Assembly: GCA_017626055.1 (NCBI GenBank)
Contig: JAGAJM010000006.1
Coordinates: 248,001 to 312,000, forward strand
From: a bacterium
Lineage (GTDB): Bacteria > Cyanobacteriota > Vampirovibrionia > Gastranaerophilales > Gastranaerophilaceae
Reading direction: 5' to 3'
DNA length: 64,000 nt
The position numbers and the translations under genes are program-made. Below the pieces are notes generated by a model, which worked only from the letters and a program-made list of their open reading frames with translations, was not told where the DNA came from and made no database searches. Numbering within the stretch: position 1 is the first letter of the stretch; every line of letters begins with the position of its first letter. Positions 60,561-64,000 of the stretch are shown piece after piece.

Positions 60561-61706
60561 TTAAACTTCGTCTGTATGTGAAGTAATTCCAATAGTTTTA
60601 TTGTTATCAATTTCAATAACGTGTTTTATTAGTGTATGTGCCATCAATAGCAGATATGGATTGATTTCTGTTGTTTGGGACATGTTTACATTAGCAGATT
60701 GTTTTGTTTCTGTTTGTTCTTTTTGTTTGTTGTCATTAAATGATACAACAGAATCCATTGAGTAGAATTTTTGTTCTTTTGAAATTCTTGTTTTTAATTC
60801 GTTTTTTGGGAATTTTTCAGAGGCTTCAATTGTTACTTGAACAGAATTTGAGGATTCAAGGACTAAAGTAGCCTTAAGTACCCCATAATTTATGGTTGAA
60901 ATTGTAATTTGTAAAATACTATCACTTTCTTCTTTAGTTTCACTTTTTTGTTGGATTTCTAGGTCAAATCCAACACCATCTTCTAGCGGCAGCCAAGGAA
61001 GATAGAGCATTAGAAGAAGTTTTAGTGTTTTTTGTGGATTGTTTTCAGAGGCGATTGATATACTTGCGTTAATTAATTTTGCCATTTCTTTCATCTGTGA
61101 AAGGTCAGTAATTCCAGCTTTTGAGGCCTCTGTCATAGACATAATTAATTTTGTTATGGCATCTTTTCCGTTCACTTGGAATAATTGAGATATCTGATTA
61201 AGGTTTATCATTCCTCCAGATAGGATTTCTAGATTTTTTAAGGAGCCTTGAACTTGGCTCGCTAGTTGGATATTAACCATTTCTTTAGCCGTTGAAGTTG
61301 ATAATCCTTGTAGCTGAGCAAGAATTTGTGCTTGAAGTTGAGAAAGTGAATTCCGTTGTGCTGCAAGTTGGTTGGCAAACATTTGATTGAATTGAGTTTG
61401 TGTCATTCCTCGTTGAAGCATATAAATGAATTCGTTCACATTTTTAGGAAAACCCAATACTTCTTTTGCATAAACTGCTCGGTCCATACTTTGTAATGTG
61501 TTTAGTTGTAAGTTTTGTGTTAATGCAAGGTTTTGACTTACATTTTGAGCAATGTTTGCGCTTTGCACTGGCACTTCTGGTGCTTTTGCTATTTGTGGTG
61601 TATTAACGGCAGGCATATTTGGCGTTGCTTTTGCTTGTAACGCTTGTTGATTATTGTAATTCTGTGTAAAATTGTTCAGAAATTTTCTTATGTTAATGCC
61701 AGCCAT
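60561..61706 (-). CDS. conserved hypothetical Gln-rich protein
   Basis: 381 residues. The N-terminal 80 residues are Gln/Asn/Ala-rich and disordered. A helical middle (YAKEVLGFPKNVNEFIYMLQRGMTQTQFNQMF) is followed by a beta-rich domain with YLPWLPLEDGVGFDLEI and ISTINYGVLKATLVLE, faintly like the C-terminal domain of FliK-type proteins. No signal peptide. No Shine-Dalgarno site; a weak TAAATT box lies six bases before the ATG. Function unknown. Confidence 0.6.
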   Translation of the reverse strand: MAGINIRKFLNNFTQNYNNQQALQAKATPNMPAVNTPQIAKAPEVPVQSANIAQNVSQNLALTQNLQLNTLQSMDRAVYAKEVLGFPKNVNEFIYMLQRGMTQTQFNQMFANQLAAQRNSLSQLQAQILAQLQGLSTSTAKEMVNIQLASQVQGSLKNLEILSGGMINLNQISQLFQVNGKDAITKLIMSMTEASKAGITDLSQMKEMAKLINASISIASENNPQKTLKLLLMLYLPWLPLEDGVGFDLEIQQKSETKEESDSILQITISTINYGVLKATLVLESSNSVQVTIEASEKFPKNELKTRISKEQKFYSMDSVVSFNDNKQKEQTETKQSANVNMSQTTEINPYLLLMAHTLIKHVIEIDNNKTIGITSHTDEV

Positions 61707-61738
61707 ACAACTAATTTAACTGATTTTTTATAAAAAGT

Positions 61739-62716
61739 CTAGTTTTCAATAGGCATATATGATTGAGGGTAACTATAATCTTCTAAGAAACCAAGATTTT
61801 TGTATAATCTTAGCGCTTGTAAATTATTAGTTTCAGTTGTTGTGTTGATTTCAACAATTGGAGTATCGTATTTTTCAACGGCATTTATCACATAATCCAT
61901 TGAATGTTTTAGCATAATTGTTGATAATCCTTTGCCTTGGTGTTCTTCTTTGATACCAACAAGTGGAATATTTACAATAGTGCCGCCAGTAAGGTTCATA
62001 AACGCAATCCCAACTGGTTTTCCTTTGTATAAAAGTACGCTTGAAGAATTTGGCATAAATTCAGCATAAACATCTTTTACAACTTTTGTGATAATGTCTC
62101 TTGTGCCTTCTTCAGTTGTAAATCTTGGGTCAAATAAGGCATCAGAGCTATCTTTAAAAGATTCATAAATGACTTCAATTGCATCTTCAAAATATCTATC
62201 GTGCCAAGATACAACTTCATAATCTTCTGGAAGTTGTACAACTCTTGCTCTGTTAAATATTTCTCTTGATGCGTTAGAATCAAATCTAAATCTCAAAACT
62301 TCAATTCCAATAAATTTAAACCCTAGTTTTGCAATTACGCTGATTAGATTTTTTTGTTCCCCTAACATTGGATAGCAAACAATTTTCTCTCTGCGTAGTG
62401 GTTGAGTTACATCGAGAAATTTTGCTAAAAGTTCTTTTGCTCTGGCATTAAAATCATCTTTTGTCGCACTGTGAATTATATTTAATTCAATAGCTTCAGA
62501 AATTGCTGTTGTATAAACTAAAAATGCAACAGGTTTATTTTCCTCGTATAACACAATACATTTGATTAAATCTTTATCAATCGCATCTAGAAAACCATCA
62601 TAATCTAATGGTTCTAATTCAAAATTGTATTCAGTCGCAGCTTTGGTACGAAAATCTTCGTAAAGGTTTTCAAAACTTCCAAAATCTTCAGCTGTTAAAA
62701 TTCTTGTGTTATACAT
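61739..62716 (-). CDS. GNAT family N-acetyltransferase, two-domain
   Basis: 325 residues. The C-terminal half has a full GNAT core: VGIKEEHQGKGLSTIML, which binds acetyl-CoA (Q-x-x-G-x-G/S-type), and NNLQALRLYKNLGF. The N-terminal half (AEDFGSFENLYEDFRTKAAT; KPVAFLVYTT) looks like a second, degenerate GNAT fold. The substrate is unknown. AAGGAA precedes the ATG, 11 bases after ribBA, so it is in the riboflavin operon by position. Confidence 0.85.
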   Translation of the reverse strand: MYNTRILTAEDFGSFENLYEDFRTKAATEYNFELEPLDYDGFLDAIDKDLIKCIVLYEENKPVAFLVYTTAISEAIELNIIHSATKDDFNARAKELLAKFLDVTQPLRREKIVCYPMLGEQKNLISVIAKLGFKFIGIEVLRFRFDSNASREIFNRARVVQLPEDYEVVSWHDRYFEDAIEVIYESFKDSSDALFDPRFTTEEGTRDIITKVVKDVYAEFMPNSSSVLLYKGKPVGIAFMNLTGGTIVNIPLVGIKEEHQGKGLSTIMLKHSMDYVINAVEKYDTPIVEINTTTETNNLQALRLYKNLGFLEDYSYPQSYMPIEN

Positions 62717-62727
62717 TCTTCAATTCC

Positions 62728-63939
62728 TTATAAGTAATGGTGCATTTTCTCTTTTTTAGTATCAATATACCTTTGGTTGTAAGGTGTAATTTCTGATGAT
62801 ACTTTAATAATATCACTTACTGTTAATCCGTAACCCTCTAAACCTATGATTTTTTTAGGGTTATTGGTTATCAAGTTGAATGTTGTATAACCCAAATCTA
62901 CTAAAATTTGAGCGCCAGTTCCATAATCCCTTAAATCTGACTTAAATCCAAGTGAAATGTTAGCTTCTATTGTGTCTTGACCTTGTTCTTGAAGTTTGTA
63001 TGCTTTAATTTTGTTGCAAAGTCCAATGCCTCTTCCTTCGTGGTCAGTTAAATACACGACTGCACCTTTTCCATAATCGTTGATATATTGCATAGCATTG
63101 TTTAATTGAGAATTGCAATCACATTTCAAACTATGGAAAACATCTCCAGTCAAGCACATACTATGAACTCTAACGGCTGGAATTTTATCAGAGCCATCAT
63201 CTTTGACTAATGCAACATGTTCAGTCCCGTTGATTTGGTTTTTGTATGCGTAAAGTTGAAATTCTCCATAAGGTGTTGGAAGAGTTGTTTCAGCTTCACG
63301 AGTAACAAGTTTTTCTGAACGAAGTCTGTATGCGATAAGTTCTGATACTGTAATAAATTTCATTCCGTGTTTATCTGCAAATTGTCTTAAATAATCACGT
63401 CTTGCCATATGTCCATCTGGAGCCATAACCTCGCACATTACCCCAGCAGGTCTATGTCCGCATAGTTTAGCTAAATCAACAACTGCTTCAGTATGTCCTG
63501 TTCTTTCTAAAACGCCACCACGTCTTGCAACACAAGGGAATAAATGTCCTGGACGTCTTAAATCAGATGGAACTGCATCATGTGCTACTGCAACTTCAAT
63601 AGTTTTTGCTCTATCATAAGCTGAAATCCCTGTTGTAACACCATATTTTTCTGCTGCATCAATGCTGATAGTGAACGCTGTTTTCATACCTTCAGAGTTT
63701 TGTTCAACCATTTGTGGCAAATCTAATTGTTTGGCAATATCTTCTGAGATTGCTAAACAAATTAAACCTTTCACTTCTGAAGCTAAAAAGTTTATAATTT
63801 CAGGAGTAACCTTTTCTGCTGAAACGATTACATCGCCTTCGTTTTCCCTATCTTCATCATCGGCTACGATGATTGGTTTTCCTGCTTTATAATCTTCAAG
63901 TGCTTCTTCTATACTATCAAATCTGAATTTTTCTTCCAT
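62728..63939 (-). CDS. ribBA: bifunctional 3,4-dihydroxy-2-butanone-4-phosphate synthase / GTP cyclohydrolase II
   Basis: 403 residues. RibB domain (about 1-200): DDEDRENEGD, RRPGHLFPC and GHTEAVVDL hold the metal and substrate residues. RibA domain (about 205-403): VRVHSMCLTGDVFHSLKCDCNSQL has the zinc cysteines, and YLTDHEGRGIGL the catalytic region. Together they make the two precursors of riboflavin from ribulose 5-phosphate and GTP. The start overlaps the upstream stop by one base (TAATG), so translation is coupled to the previous gene, a probable riboflavin synthase. Confidence 0.96.
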   Translation of the reverse strand: MEEKFRFDSIEEALEDYKAGKPIIVADDEDRENEGDVIVSAEKVTPEIINFLASEVKGLICLAISEDIAKQLDLPQMVEQNSEGMKTAFTISIDAAEKYGVTTGISAYDRAKTIEVAVAHDAVPSDLRRPGHLFPCVARRGGVLERTGHTEAVVDLAKLCGHRPAGVMCEVMAPDGHMARRDYLRQFADKHGMKFITVSELIAYRLRSEKLVTREAETTLPTPYGEFQLYAYKNQINGTEHVALVKDDGSDKIPAVRVHSMCLTGDVFHSLKCDCNSQLNNAMQYINDYGKGAVVYLTDHEGRGIGLCNKIKAYKLQEQGQDTIEANISLGFKSDLRDYGTGAQILVDLGYTTFNLITNNPKKIIGLEGYGLTVSDIIKVSSEITPYNQRYIDTKKEKMHHYL

Positions 63940-64000
63940 TATATAAATCCATTCTCTTGTAAAAAAGTCATACTAATCTTACTATCATTATCTTTTGCGG
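63939..64000 (-). CDS. C-terminal end of a probable riboflavin synthase alpha subunit
   Basis: Only the last 19 codons are in the window, encoding SKISMTFLQENGFI before the stop. The ending resembles the I-T-x-x-F-L-x-E-N-G-F terminus common in RibE proteins (recalled from the family, not searched), and the order ribE then ribBA is classic. The stop overlaps the ribBA start as TAATG. The identity rests on a short tail and on context. Confidence 0.5.
   Translation of the reverse strand, partial: AKDNDSKISMTFLQENGFI

Noticed and set aside
63940-64000. A possible FMN riboswitch before ribBA
   Set aside because: The sequence directly upstream is the coding end of another gene; no FMN-aptamer motif is visible. 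A riboswitch could lie further upstream, outside the window.

Overview
The window is AT-rich bacterial chromosome from a diderm. The best guess (inference) is a gut Vampirovibrionia/Melainabacteria of the Gastranaerophilales type. Supporting signs are TolC-like and type IV pilin-like proteins, a long cyanobacteria-like NusB, no photosynthesis genes, and a set of otherwise unrelated cytosolic proteins that share a short N-terminal F-x-G/S/A tag. No phage, IS element, CRISPR array or rRNA operon was seen.

Layout. 1-3981: the end of a CDP-glycerol-type polymer transferase, overlapped by a YidC-like/sulfatase fusion, then a small secreted cysteine protein. 3992-10977: a Ski2-like helicase with a tagged partner, tagged small proteins, a Gly/His-rich WG-repeat secreted protein, and two secreted proteins including a degenerate M48 peptidase. 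11165-13734: an intact M48 peptidase and a DegT-type sugar aminotransferase. 13817-24206: pilin-like proteins, a candidate small RNA, two paralogous secreted cysteine proteins, a TolC-like channel, a TPR protein, a tandem pair of envelope proteins and a lipoate/octanoate transferase. 24232-25748: a sugar nucleotidyltransferase, a candidate structured RNA, a CAT-anticodon tRNA and a duplicated tRNA 3' end. 25749-31726: a pentein hydrolase, a zinc-metallopeptidase-like protein, an Lrp/aminotransferase operon and further tagged proteins. 31779-35328: a sodium-linked group (Na/Pi symporter, 51-aa membrane protein, ArsB/NhaD permease, orphan OadG). 35385-45883: prs, the pyrophosphate-energised pump hppA, a FliA-like sigma factor, an M16 homologue without its zinc site, comM and small membrane proteins. 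45926-64000: almost entirely minus-strand housekeeping genes (murJ, SpoIID-like, cysS, M14 amidase, ftsY, nusB, YkgJ-type, rpsA, ispH), a 1271-residue protein of unknown function, tagged or conserved unknowns, a GNAT protein, ribBA and the end of a probable ribE.

How it fits together. Many products face the envelope: polymer synthesis, peptidoglycan (MurJ, SpoIID, M14 amidase), pilins, TolC and secreted proteases. Energy genes suggest linked pyrophosphate, sodium and phosphate handling. Several genes lack a Shine-Dalgarno sequence and have a -10 box exactly 6 nt before the start codon, suggesting leaderless mRNAs. Two intergenic regions look like short RNAs with an exposed CU-rich anti-Shine-Dalgarno segment. 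All functions are read from sequence alone; no database search was run.
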